Shown: in pieces, positions 7,425-14,604 of the stretch
Numbering within the stretch: position 1 is the stretch's first letter
How the letters are laid out: each line of letters begins with the position of its first letter
Origin: Desulfurococcales archaeon
GTDB lineage: Archaea; Thermoproteota; Thermoprotei_A; Sulfolobales; Desulfurococcaceae
Length of the DNA stretch: 42,497 nucleotides
Direction of reading: 5' to 3'
NCBI GenBank assembly: GCA_015520735.1
Contig: WAPN01000029.1
Span: forward strand, 1 to 42,497
The notes under the pieces: model-generated
Told to the model about the DNA's origin: nothing
Seen by the model: only the letters and a program-made list of their open reading frames with translations
The model's database searches: none
Translations under genes and position numbers: made by a program

Positions 7425-9344
7425 ATGAGTACGTCGAGGAACCTAGTGGTCATGCTGTTTCTCACAATGATCTTCGGAGGAGCCATGCCTTTAGTAGTGT
7501 CTCCTCACACACTCTGGGCCACCGATACATTGGCAGGCACGAAATACGATGTTTTCATCGCCTCTAATGTATCGATCAGACTCTACTTGCTTGATAAAAA
7601 CCTGAGCGTCTTCGAGGCACCTTTATCGAAAGCTCTTCCCTCCTCTTGCACAAACATGTCTGTCCCTCTCTTATCTAGGAGTAACTATCAGGAGATCAGC
7701 GTCTTACCCGGTATAAGCGGCATAGTGAGGGTTACCCCGTTCTATCTGCCCAATGGCTCACTGGTATACAGTGTTTTATTCGTCATATATGACTATCTGG
7801 GCTGTACGAAGAACCGAGCCAGGCTCCTCAGGGTCATAACCGAGTATAGAGGAGAGGGAATGCTCAACGCCTATATAGCCGTCGCGGTCCCCATAAAGGA
7901 TCCGGACGAGTATGGCGTAGAGTCAATACTCTATCCGAAGAACATAGTGATATCCTACAGATATTTCAACACGACGCACTTCGAGGTAGACATCATAATC
8001 TATAGCGCGTCATACAACATATATGGCGGGGGAATACCTTCGAGAACATACAATGCCAGGTACAGGTTCCTGGTCAGCCTCATGGACTGGAGGTCATGGT
8101 ACTGGGACTGTAACAAATGGGTTCCAGCTGGGGTCTTCCCGCTCGCATCACCCTTGATCGCCCCAGCTCTCCTGATTTACCGCCTATACCATAACTACTA
8201 TGATGATACAGAATACTACATGGATCACCATAGTGATCTTGAGAAAATAGTTGAAAAAATAGCCAGACTCAAGGAGACGAGCGGCTGGATTAAAGCCGAT
8301 GAATACCTGGCCAATTTCTCTGAGCAACCAGCCCTTAGAGCCCTAGGAGTGTTCAATACGACTTATCTAGGGAGGAGCATCGAGATCGACTACCTCAGAC
8401 ACAATGTATTAGGACCGATAATAGAAGCCCGTATCCCGCCTATCAACGGGATCCAGGTTGAGACTATGCAGAGCCTGTCGGGGAAAGCTAAGGAACAGCT
8501 AGCAGAGGGTCTAGTAGAGTATATTAAACGCGGGGATAAGGCGGTCCTCGAGAATGTCATTGAAGAATACAACGGGTTTGTCACAGGCTTCAAAACCTAC
8601 TACATGGGAGGAGGGAGAGCCGGGCTGGCATGGGCGTTTGTCTCAGATCCCGAGGCACCCGGTATAAAAGGTATAACAATGTTGGCTCTGCCGGGCATTG
8701 TGATGAGAGCAAAGCTCGGCCTAGGCGATAAGCCCAGATACTCTGTGATCAGCTTAGCCTGCCCCAATAACCCGGCCAGGATAAAGGCTCTATACAACGT
8801 CCCGTGCGAGCAGTACCTTCACTGGATAAGGCGTAGTGCGGGAACGCATGTTGTCCTAGCAATCGATACGAGGCTCGCCAGAGCAATGCTTTTCAGCCCC
8901 ACGAAAGCGGGCAGGGCTATAAACGCGTTAATGTCCAGAATTACAACGATGTACGCGCGTACATGGTATAGGATCGCGTGCGGGGACAATCCGGCAGAAC
9001 TACTCAGAGAATTCGTTTCAGAATTAAACAAGACAATCGTATCTACAGGGTTATGGCTTGGCGGGAGAGACGGCGCCGCGATCCTCGAGGACATCATAAA
9101 CCATAATGGCCGCATAGAGCTCGAAGCACCGTCGACGCATACTAGTCACGGCGGCACGGCTGTGACGCCATGGATAACAAGAACCACTATTACGCCGAGC
9201 CGAAAGACCGGAGAGAATTGTACAGTGATATCTAGGCCTGCATCGGCTTCGACCAGGCATAACAACTATTATATGATCGGCGCCGCAGCATTGGTCGTCA
9301 TCTGCTCAGCCGCCTACTGGTTCTGGAGACGAATAAAGAGATGA
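7425..9344 (+). CDS. Large exported protein with C-terminal membrane anchor
   Basis: This 639-residue protein has no recognised family. Residues about 8-24 form a signal sequence (VVMLFLTMIFGGAMPLV). Residues about 615-633 form a single membrane helix (MIGAAALVVICSAAYWFW) followed by RRIKR, the stop-transfer arrangement of a surface protein anchored with its bulk outside the cell. A Ser/Thr-rich stretch just before the helix (about 570-610) looks like a stalk, which is common for archaeal surface proteins. Several scattered Cys residues could form disulfides. It lies in an operon with the secreted protein at 6419. A peptidase or binding role is possible, but no catalytic motif is evident. Confidence 0.7.
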   Translation: MSTSRNLVVMLFLTMIFGGAMPLVVSPHTLWATDTLAGTKYDVFIASNVSIRLYLLDKNLSVFEAPLSKALPSSCTNMSVPLLSRSNYQEISVLPGISGIVRVTPFYLPNGSLVYSVLFVIYDYLGCTKNRARLLRVITEYRGEGMLNAYIAVAVPIKDPDEYGVESILYPKNIVISYRYFNTTHFEVDIIIYSASYNIYGGGIPSRTYNARYRFLVSLMDWRSWYWDCNKWVPAGVFPLASPLIAPALLIYRLYHNYYDDTEYYMDHHSDLEKIVEKIARLKETSGWIKADEYLANFSEQPALRALGVFNTTYLGRSIEIDYLRHNVLGPIIEARIPPINGIQVETMQSLSGKAKEQLAEGLVEYIKRGDKAVLENVIEEYNGFVTGFKTYYMGGGRAGLAWAFVSDPEAPGIKGITMLALPGIVMRAKLGLGDKPRYSVISLACPNNPARIKALYNVPCEQYLHWIRRSAGTHVVLAIDTRLARAMLFSPTKAGRAINALMSRITTMYARTWYRIACGDNPAELLREFVSELNKTIVSTGLWLGGRDGAAILEDIINHNGRIELEAPSTHTSHGGTAVTPWITRTTITPSRKTGENCTVISRPASASTRHNNYYMIGAAALVVICSAAYWFWRRIKR

Positions 9345-9383
9345 TAGACGATCATTTTCCCCAGATCCTTTGAGCAGACGCTG

Positions 9384-9475
9384 ACTATTTACAACCATGC
9401 CCAGCACCGGGATCACATGTTTTTGTTCCGTACTAGCTTAGAGACTCCATGTACATGGGGGAGAGTGTAAATAGT
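9384..9475. promoter_or_regulatory. Wide inverted repeat enclosing a 12-bp palindrome upstream of the mnh operon
   Basis: ACTATTTACA at 9384-9393 is exactly complementary to TGTAAATAGT at 9466-9475. Between them lies the perfect palindrome CCATGTACATGG at 9447-9458. All three elements lie 35-125 bp upstream of the operon's TATA box. They could be operator sites, a looping arrangement, or the 3' end of the preceding transcript. The regulatory reading is inference. Confidence 0.4.
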
Positions 9476-9509
9476 TTTCTGCTATGGATCAATGACTGTT
9501 CATGCTTCA

Positions 9510-9519
9510 TTTATATATA
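9510..9519 (+). promoter_or_regulatory. TATA box of the antiporter/hydrogenase operon
   Basis: TTTATATATAG is the strongest TATA element in the intergenic region. Standard archaeal spacing puts transcription start near 9537-9542, about 140 nt before the first gene. Confidence 0.55.
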
Positions 9520-9682
9520 GCCTAATAGTATATTATCGAATATATCATCGGAGACACCGTGGTAAATCAACCCATGGATAAAGCCTAGCTCGTGATTTGT
9601 GATCAATTCCTCGGCGCGTCATCCGAGAATCTCGTTATCAATTTTTGTATTGCCTGTATCGTTCTTACCATGGTGCTGATTA

Positions 9683-9976
9683 TTGACAGATTTATGGATG
9701 ATGTTTATAATTGTATCTATACCGCTCTACATTGTAGCCTTCATACTCTATGCTATAAGGGGGTTCAGGGGCCCCACTGTATTTGATTCAACAATATCAA
9801 TAGATGCACTTTGCTACGATGTGTCGGCTTTCATGGTTATTTTAAGTGTTTACTTCCGATCATACTTGTTGCTCGGCGCCGGGATACTCCTCGCTTTATG
9901 GGCGTACATCCTTGACGTCGTAATCGCCCGCTACTATGATAGGCTCACACGTATAGGTGATAGTGGGGGAGATTAA
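9683..9976 (+). CDS. mnhF: MnhF/MbhB-like antiporter subunit
   Basis: This 97-residue protein has three predicted membrane helices and the MnhF/MrpF pattern: a short N-terminal helix, the RGFRGPTVFDSTISIDAL loop, then two helices. It is a small subunit of Mrp-type Na+/H+ antiporters and of the related membrane-bound hydrogenases. GGTG at 9672-9675, seven bases before TTG 9683, supports the TTG start; ATG at 9698 or 9701 is the alternative. Its stop overlaps the start of mnhG by one base. It is the first gene of a 17-gene run. Confidence 0.85.
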   Translation: MTDLWMMFIIVSIPLYIVAFILYAIRGFRGPTVFDSTISIDALCYDVSAFMVILSVYFRSYLLLGAGILLALWAYILDVVIARYYDRLTRIGDSGGD

Positions 9977-10335
9977 TGGATCTAGGTGGAATCGTCTTAT
10001 CGATTATCGGTGGAGTAATTATATTTGTTGGAGGACTCTTCGATCTCATAGCGGCTCTAGGTGTCAACAGGTTCCCTGACTTCTACACTAGGTTGCATGC
10101 CATAACAATTGGTACGATCGGCGGGGCGGTCTACCCCATAATAGGCTCGGCGATCCTTGTTTTCGGCGTGCCCGGCTTATCCCTTGGTGTGAGGCTCTCG
10201 TTTGCTCTACCTATGCTAGTCATCGCATCACTAATACTGATTACGGCGCCTACTGGAAGCCACGCAGTCGCCAGAGCTGCATATAGGTCAGGCCTCAAGC
10301 CTTATAGACGTGTCTCCGAGGAGGTGAAGAAATAG
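9976..10335 (+). CDS. mnhG: MnhG/MbhC-like antiporter subunit
   Basis: This 119-residue, three-helix protein has the family hallmark GVNRFPDFYTRLHA near residues 29-42 and LITAPTGSHAVARAA near 86-101. It is a structural subunit of the Mrp cation/proton antiporter module. It is tightly coupled to mnhF (one-base overlap) and followed at once by the next gene. The basic C-terminal tail is probably cytoplasmic. Confidence 0.92.
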   Translation: MDLGGIVLSIIGGVIIFVGGLFDLIAALGVNRFPDFYTRLHAITIGTIGGAVYPIIGSAILVFGVPGLSLGVRLSFALPMLVIASLILITAPTGSHAVARAAYRSGLKPYRRVSEEVKK

Positions 10336-10593
10336 TTGATCCCGGTGCTCCACCTAGTAATGCTCGCAGTTATACTCGGCGTCTCCTTTATAACGATATT
10401 CTTGATGGTGTTCGAGAGGGATCTGCTTAAGATGATTGTTTTGTCGGCTGCGCAGTCTACATTCTATGCGATAGTCCTGTACATATTATTGGTCCCGGAC
10501 GTAGTCCTTGCCTACATCGCCGTCGCAGTCGGAATATATACTGCACTGTTAATGTTCGCAGTCAAAAAGACGGAGAGGTTTGAGGAGGCATGA
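10336..10593 (+). CDS. MbhD-like (DUF4040) antiporter subunit
   Basis: This 85-residue, three-helix protein belongs with MbhD and the DUF4040 domain, equivalent to part of the C-terminal region of MrpA (the MrpA tail/NuoJ-like region). It contains FERDLLKMIVLSAAQS and DVVLAYIAVAVGIYTALL, where the Ala-rich helix after a charged turn is typical. The start is TTG at 10336 with GAGGTG about 10 nt upstream, inside the end of mnhG. Its stop overlaps the next start by four bases. Confidence 0.85.
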   Translation: MIPVLHLVMLAVILGVSFITIFLMVFERDLLKMIVLSAAQSTFYAIVLYILLVPDVVLAYIAVAVGIYTALLMFAVKKTERFEEA

Positions 10594-11375
10594 GGGTAAC
10601 AGGTCTTATTGCGGCTATCTCGATATTGATAGTATTGTTTGCATTGGCGTATGGTCTAGTCGTACTGGGTATTAGCGGTCCGCCCGCCCCCGTCAAACTG
10701 AGGCTATTAGGCGAGAAATACCTGTACTACATGATCAATCCCGCAACGAAATACTTTACCGCGGAATCCCCTGAGGGCGTATCAGCAATACTCTGGGACT
10801 ATCGTGGGCTAGATACGCTTTATGAGACAATGGTTTTATTCGGCGCCATCATAGGTGCGATCCTCGTATATAGGGAGTACCTGTATAGCGAGCCGAGGAA
10901 GACCGGGAAGATCTATGGCTTAAGTCACATTGTAAGGACAGTGTCCAAGATCATTATTTGGCTGACAATTATTATAGCGGTCGCCTTCGGCTTTACGGGG
11001 CAGATAACCCCCGGCGGAGGATTCATTGGAGGCGCTGCATTCGCTGTTGCACCTGTCCTGCTAGTCCTAGTGTATACGCTGGGCTATGCACGCAGGCTAG
11101 GATTAACGCATAGAAGAGCACTTCTCCTTAGAGCAAGTTTTCTCCTACTACTATTACTGGTTATCGTCACGCCTCTAATCGCCGGCGGATACATATTCCA
11201 GAACCAGGCCAAGCCCGGATCGGCTTTCAGCTTCCCCGGTAGATTCATTGACTCAACACCCCTCGGCGGCAGTATATTCTTCTTAAACCTATTCGAGCTT
11301 TTTGCCGTCGCGGGAGCCTTTACGGTGGCCTTTATCCTGCTTGGAGTGATCGCGAGTCTTAAGGAGGGTGAGTAG
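10590..11375 (+). CDS. mnhB: MbhE-MnhB (MbhF) fusion antiporter subunit
   Basis: This 261-residue protein fuses two modules that are separate genes in classical Mbh clusters. Residues 1-100 match MbhE, with DYRGLDTLYETMVLFGAI at about 70-87. Residues ~115-261 match MnhB/MbhF, with the diagnostic TGQITPGGGFIGGA at about 136-149. About six helices are expected. In Mrp complexes these parts link the antiporter-like subunits to each other. ATGA overlap with the previous gene indicates translational coupling. Confidence 0.9.
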   Translation: MRVTGLIAAISILIVLFALAYGLVVLGISGPPAPVKLRLLGEKYLYYMINPATKYFTAESPEGVSAILWDYRGLDTLYETMVLFGAIIGAILVYREYLYSEPRKTGKIYGLSHIVRTVSKIIIWLTIIIAVAFGFTGQITPGGGFIGGAAFAVAPVLLVLVYTLGYARRLGLTHRRALLLRASFLLLLLLVIVTPLIAGGYIFQNQAKPGSAFSFPGRFIDSTPLGGSIFFLNLFELFAVAGAFTVAFILLGVIASLKEGE

Positions 11376-11792
11376 ATGATGGGTATAGGCGAGGTTTTCT
11401 GGCTATACATATGGCTCATAATTATGGCTAATATGGGCTTGGCCATATATGGTTTGATCATGAGGCCCAATATACTGAAGAAGATCGCTTGCCTGACGGT
11501 TCTAGCTGACACTAGCTTCATAGTCTTAGCGTTCATCGGGTACAGGTTCAAGTATCCTGTATCGCCATATATAATGACTAACTGGGCCCCTAATAATGCA
11601 ACCATCACGCACTTCATTAGTGAAAGCGTCGATCCTCTCCCCCCAACACTTACCATAACCGCTGTTGTAATAAATCTATCAATAACAATACTCCTTGTAT
11701 TCCTGGCCATAAGACTGTATGAGGTATACGGTACGCTGGACGTCAAGAAAATAGCTATGATCAAGAAGGAGCTCAGGGGTGGGGAAAAATGA
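11376..11792 (+). CDS. mnhC: MnhC/MbhG (NuoK-like) antiporter subunit
   Basis: This 138-residue, three-helix protein is related to NuoK. The C-terminal helix pattern LPPTLTITAVVINLSITILL (about 87-106) is the MnhC signature that lines the ion path. A longer loop between helices 2 and 3 makes it somewhat larger than bacterial MnhC (about 115 residues). The gene lies directly after mnhB with no spacer and overlaps mnhE by four bases. Confidence 0.9.
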   Translation: MMGIGEVFWLYIWLIIMANMGLAIYGLIMRPNILKKIACLTVLADTSFIVLAFIGYRFKYPVSPYIMTNWAPNNATITHFISESVDPLPPTLTITAVVINLSITILLVFLAIRLYEVYGTLDVKKIAMIKKELRGGEK

Positions 11793-12289
11793 GGGCAAGA
11801 TATATAGCTGTATGGCTTGCAGGAATCTTCATCTACTTCCTAATAGTCGCAAGGATAACGTTGTTCGACCTAGTCGTAGCACCAATAATATCCATGGTCG
11901 CGGCTTTGATCATGGGCGGCGAAGTGGTTAAGAAACCCTACAAAGCATTCTCCCCGAAGAGATGGCTGTACGGACTAGCGTACATGTTGTACTACTTGCT
12001 CATTGTCGAGCCGACCTGCCACCTACGAGTAGCCTCAATGGTGTTGGGGCTCAGGGATTACAGGCCTGACATAGTTGAGGTTTCATTCGACTATAGAACA
12101 GACTACGCAATAGCCGCTACAGCTAACTCTATAACCAATACGCCGGGAACCATAGTAGTAGACATCGATCCTAGGAACAAGAAATACTACGTGCACTGGC
12201 TTGAAGCCTATACGCGTGATCCCCGTGTAGCTAGGGAGAAGATAATCTCGGTTTTTGATAAGTGGATCAAGAGGATCTTCGAGGATTGA
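11789..12289 (+). CDS. mnhE: MnhE/MbhA-like antiporter subunit
   Basis: This 166-residue protein has two or three N-terminal helices and a soluble C-terminal domain. The family pattern is visible in NSITNTPGTIVVDIDP (about 117-132) followed by YYVHWLEA. It is the non-NuoL-type subunit E of Mrp antiporters. The start overlaps mnhC and its stop shares bases with the start of mnhD (TGATG), so translation is coupled throughout. Confidence 0.92.
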   Translation: MRARYIAVWLAGIFIYFLIVARITLFDLVVAPIISMVAALIMGGEVVKKPYKAFSPKRWLYGLAYMLYYLLIVEPTCHLRVASMVLGLRDYRPDIVEVSFDYRTDYAIAATANSITNTPGTIVVDIDPRNKKYYVHWLEAYTRDPRVAREKIISVFDKWIKRIFED

Positions 12290-13866
12290 TGGAGATGGAG
12301 TCCTTCATACCCGTACTCACGCCGATCATCAGCTTGGTCGGAGCAATACTGTTGGCTCTGTTCAGCGTAACCTTAAAGTCTAGAAGGGTAGTTGACACAT
12401 TATTCCTGGCTACAACTGTAGTCACAGCGGTAATGACAGGATACGTAGCGTACACTGTCTTCCGGTTTAACGAGACCCTAGTATATGGGTCTGGAGGATG
12501 GCTTCCACCACTAGGGATAGTCTATATCGTGGATAAGCTGTCAGCAACTATGGCCCTACTGTCATCGCTGATAATCCTGTTAATAGCGGTTTACTCGATC
12601 GGGTACTTCGGAGGCAAAGAGCATGGGATCCACTATCTCTACGTACTGATATTACTTATGTCGTCAGCGCTTATCGGCATATACTATACAGGTGATCTAT
12701 TCAACTTCTTCGTCATGATAGAACTAATGGCCGTAACCGCCTACGCTCTCGTGGGCTACCATAAGAGCAAAGGAGAAGCTGTCGAGGCAGCACTAAAGTA
12801 TGGCATGATAGCTTGTCTGGCAGGGATACTGCTGTTTCTAGGAATAGGCTTCATATACGCTTACATAGGCACGTTGAGCATACCTGATTTGTCAGCGAAG
12901 ATTCTCGGCTTACCGACACCGATGAACATGTTCAGCGGCAACACGGCGGTCGAGGCTGCACCCCTGCTCCTCATAGTCGGTCTAATAGTCTGGTCCCTGA
13001 TGCTGGAATCGGCTGCTTTCCCGCTCCACTTCTGGCTCCCAGACGCACACTCTGAGGCCCCCTCACCTGTATCCGCACTATTATCCGGCCTTGTTGTGAA
13101 CGCTGGACTGTACGGGCTGATAAGGCTGTTCTACACGGTATTGTCCGAGGGAAGAAACGCCGTCAGCGGGTTATCAGTCATACTCGATATCCTGATAGTC
13201 CTGGGATGCCTCGGCGCATTATATGCATCGGTAATGATGCTTATAGAGAGCGATATAAAGAGGATCATTGCTTACAGCACGGTGATGCACGTATCCCTCA
13301 TCATTATCGGTATAAGTATTGGGACGAAGTACGCCCTGGCTGCCTCGATATATCATTTCATAACACATTCCATATCCAAGGCCTTAGCGTTCCTATCCGT
13401 CGGAGTATTAGTTTCAGCTGCAGGCACGAGGAACATCAGGGATTTAAAAGGATTTGCTAAGCTCTATCCAGGGGCCTCGGCAGGCATGATCATCGCTATG
13501 CTAGGGCTTGCCGGCGTACCTCCTCTGGGTACGTTCCCGAGCAAATTGTTATTGATAGCCGCGTCAGTGGGCGCTGGCAACATAGGCGCCGCGCTAATAA
13601 TAATCATTACAAGCGCTATAGCGGCCATCGGGTATTTCAGAATAATAAACCTCCTCGTCAACGAGGCCCCCGTCAAGGCGGGCATGTTTAGAGCAGGGCG
13701 GACAATCAAGGCGTCAATAACGATACTATGCATCCTAGTAGTACTTGTAGGCTTAGCCCTTCCACTCCTCTCGCAGCTCTCAACCAGTATCTCAGGACAA
13801 CTATTCAATCCCACAAACTATATAGGATCCGTGAAAGGCATCATAGAGCGCTTCCTCGGCCACTAG
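12289..13866 (+). CDS. mnhD: MnhD-like (NuoN/NuoM family) ion-translocating subunit
   Basis: This proton-conducting antiporter-like protein of about 525 residues has roughly 14 helices. It keeps the key elements of the family: Glu in FVMIELMAVTAYALVGY, and HFWLPDAHSEAPSPVSALLSG around the broken helix. I choose ATG 12289 (MEMESFIPV), which overlaps the mnhE stop, over an earlier in-frame GTG at 12262. It closes the Mrp-type half of the operon. A gap of about 115 nt with its own TATA-like box follows. Confidence 0.92.
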   Translation: MEMESFIPVLTPIISLVGAILLALFSVTLKSRRVVDTLFLATTVVTAVMTGYVAYTVFRFNETLVYGSGGWLPPLGIVYIVDKLSATMALLSSLIILLIAVYSIGYFGGKEHGIHYLYVLILLMSSALIGIYYTGDLFNFFVMIELMAVTAYALVGYHKSKGEAVEAALKYGMIACLAGILLFLGIGFIYAYIGTLSIPDLSAKILGLPTPMNMFSGNTAVEAAPLLLIVGLIVWSLMLESAAFPLHFWLPDAHSEAPSPVSALLSGLVVNAGLYGLIRLFYTVLSEGRNAVSGLSVILDILIVLGCLGALYASVMMLIESDIKRIIAYSTVMHVSLIIIGISIGTKYALAASIYHFITHSISKALAFLSVGVLVSAAGTRNIRDLKGFAKLYPGASAGMIIAMLGLAGVPPLGTFPSKLLLIAASVGAGNIGAALIIIITSAIAAIGYFRIINLLVNEAPVKAGMFRAGRTIKASITILCILVVLVGLALPLLSQLSTSISGQLFNPTNYIGSVKGIIERFLGH

Positions 13867-13914
13867 CCGTTTTCACAGATCAGGAAACCGCTCCTACAAA
13901 CATGGAATCACGGG

Positions 13915-13930
13915 TTCTTTAATTTAAACC
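13915..13930 (+). promoter_or_regulatory. Probable internal promoter before the CooF-like gene
   Basis: TTCTTTAATTTAAACC is TATA-like and lies about 60 nt before TTG 13984, in the only sizeable gap (117 nt) of the operon. It could let the CooFS-hydrogenase half be transcribed independently of the Mrp half. Inference. Confidence 0.35.
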
Positions 13931-13983
13931 ACTCAATAAGGGCATAACGAGCACAGCATCGCTTGATCCAAGGTGCTGTTGGT

Positions 13984-14604
13984 TTGGCCGTATCTGATAA
14001 ACCGATGGTCTACATAGATCCTACGAGATGCGTGGGATGCCGATCCTGCGAGATAGCCTGTGCAGTAGAACATTCACAAAGCAAGCACCTTTTCTTCGCC
14101 ATCAAGGAGTATCCGAGGCCAAAGGCTAGGATAAGGGTTGTGTACCTATGGGATCTAGGCCTCCCCTCACCCCTGAACTGCCGCCACTGCGAACAAGCAC
14201 CGTGTATAGAGGTCTGCCCGACAAGGGCTTTGGAGAGAGATCAAGATGATGCCGTTGTGCTTAATCCCTTGAAGTGTATCGGTTGCCTCACCTGCGGTGT
14301 TGCATGTCCATTCGGCGTGCCAGAACTCGATGTTTTCAACAAGATAATGGTGAAGTGCGATCTCTGCCCTGATAGGAGAGCGGAGGGTCTCCCACCTGCG
14401 TGTGTCGAGGCCTGCCCAACCGGGGCTCTGATGTACGGTACCGTAGGTGAAGTTATGAGGAGGCGTAAAGAGCTGGTAATGAGGAAAGTCTATGAGTCCA
14501 GGAAGGAAGGCGTCAGATCCTATATGATCTTTTCGCCAGAGGCTAAAACACCTCTTCACATCCTCGCAGAGAAGACCCGTACATCTAGATGGTTTGAGTG
14601 GTGA
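13984..14604 (+). CDS. cooF: CooF/HycB-like polyferredoxin electron-transfer subunit
   Basis: This protein of about 206 residues has four Cys groups, each able to hold a [4Fe-4S] cluster: CVGCRSCEIAC, CRHCEQAPCIEVC, CIGCLTCGVAC, and CDLCP with a later CVEAC. This is the CooF/HycB/DmsB arrangement, an electron relay between a catalytic subunit and a membrane partner. The start is set at TTG 13984 because AGGTG (13971-13975) stands eight bases upstream; TTG 13963 is the alternative. It overlaps the following CooS-like gene by four bases (GTGA), so the two are almost certainly made and assembled together. Confidence 0.88.
   Translation: MAVSDKPMVYIDPTRCVGCRSCEIACAVEHSQSKHLFFAIKEYPRPKARIRVVYLWDLGLPSPLNCRHCEQAPCIEVCPTRALERDQDDAVVLNPLKCIGCLTCGVACPFGVPELDVFNKIMVKCDLCPDRRAEGLPPACVEACPTGALMYGTVGEVMRRRKELVMRKVYESRKEGVRSYMIFSPEAKTPLHILAEKTRTSRWFEW

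Larger units (their letters stand above)
9345..9682. other. Intergenic control region before the hydrogenase operon
   Basis: No gene is supported; an open frame at 9592-9786 is a shadow of mnhF. The region holds a nested dyad (9384-9475), a TATA box (9510-9519) and a transcribed leader of about 140 nt. The leader contains a small stem CTCGG/CCGAG at 9610-9627. The long leader is unusual for this organism, whose other promoters lie close to their start codons. Confidence 0.5.

Noticed and set aside
11084-11764. 226-codon frame opposite mnhB/mnhC
   Set aside because: It lies antisense to two clear antiporter genes and has no family features; a shadow frame.
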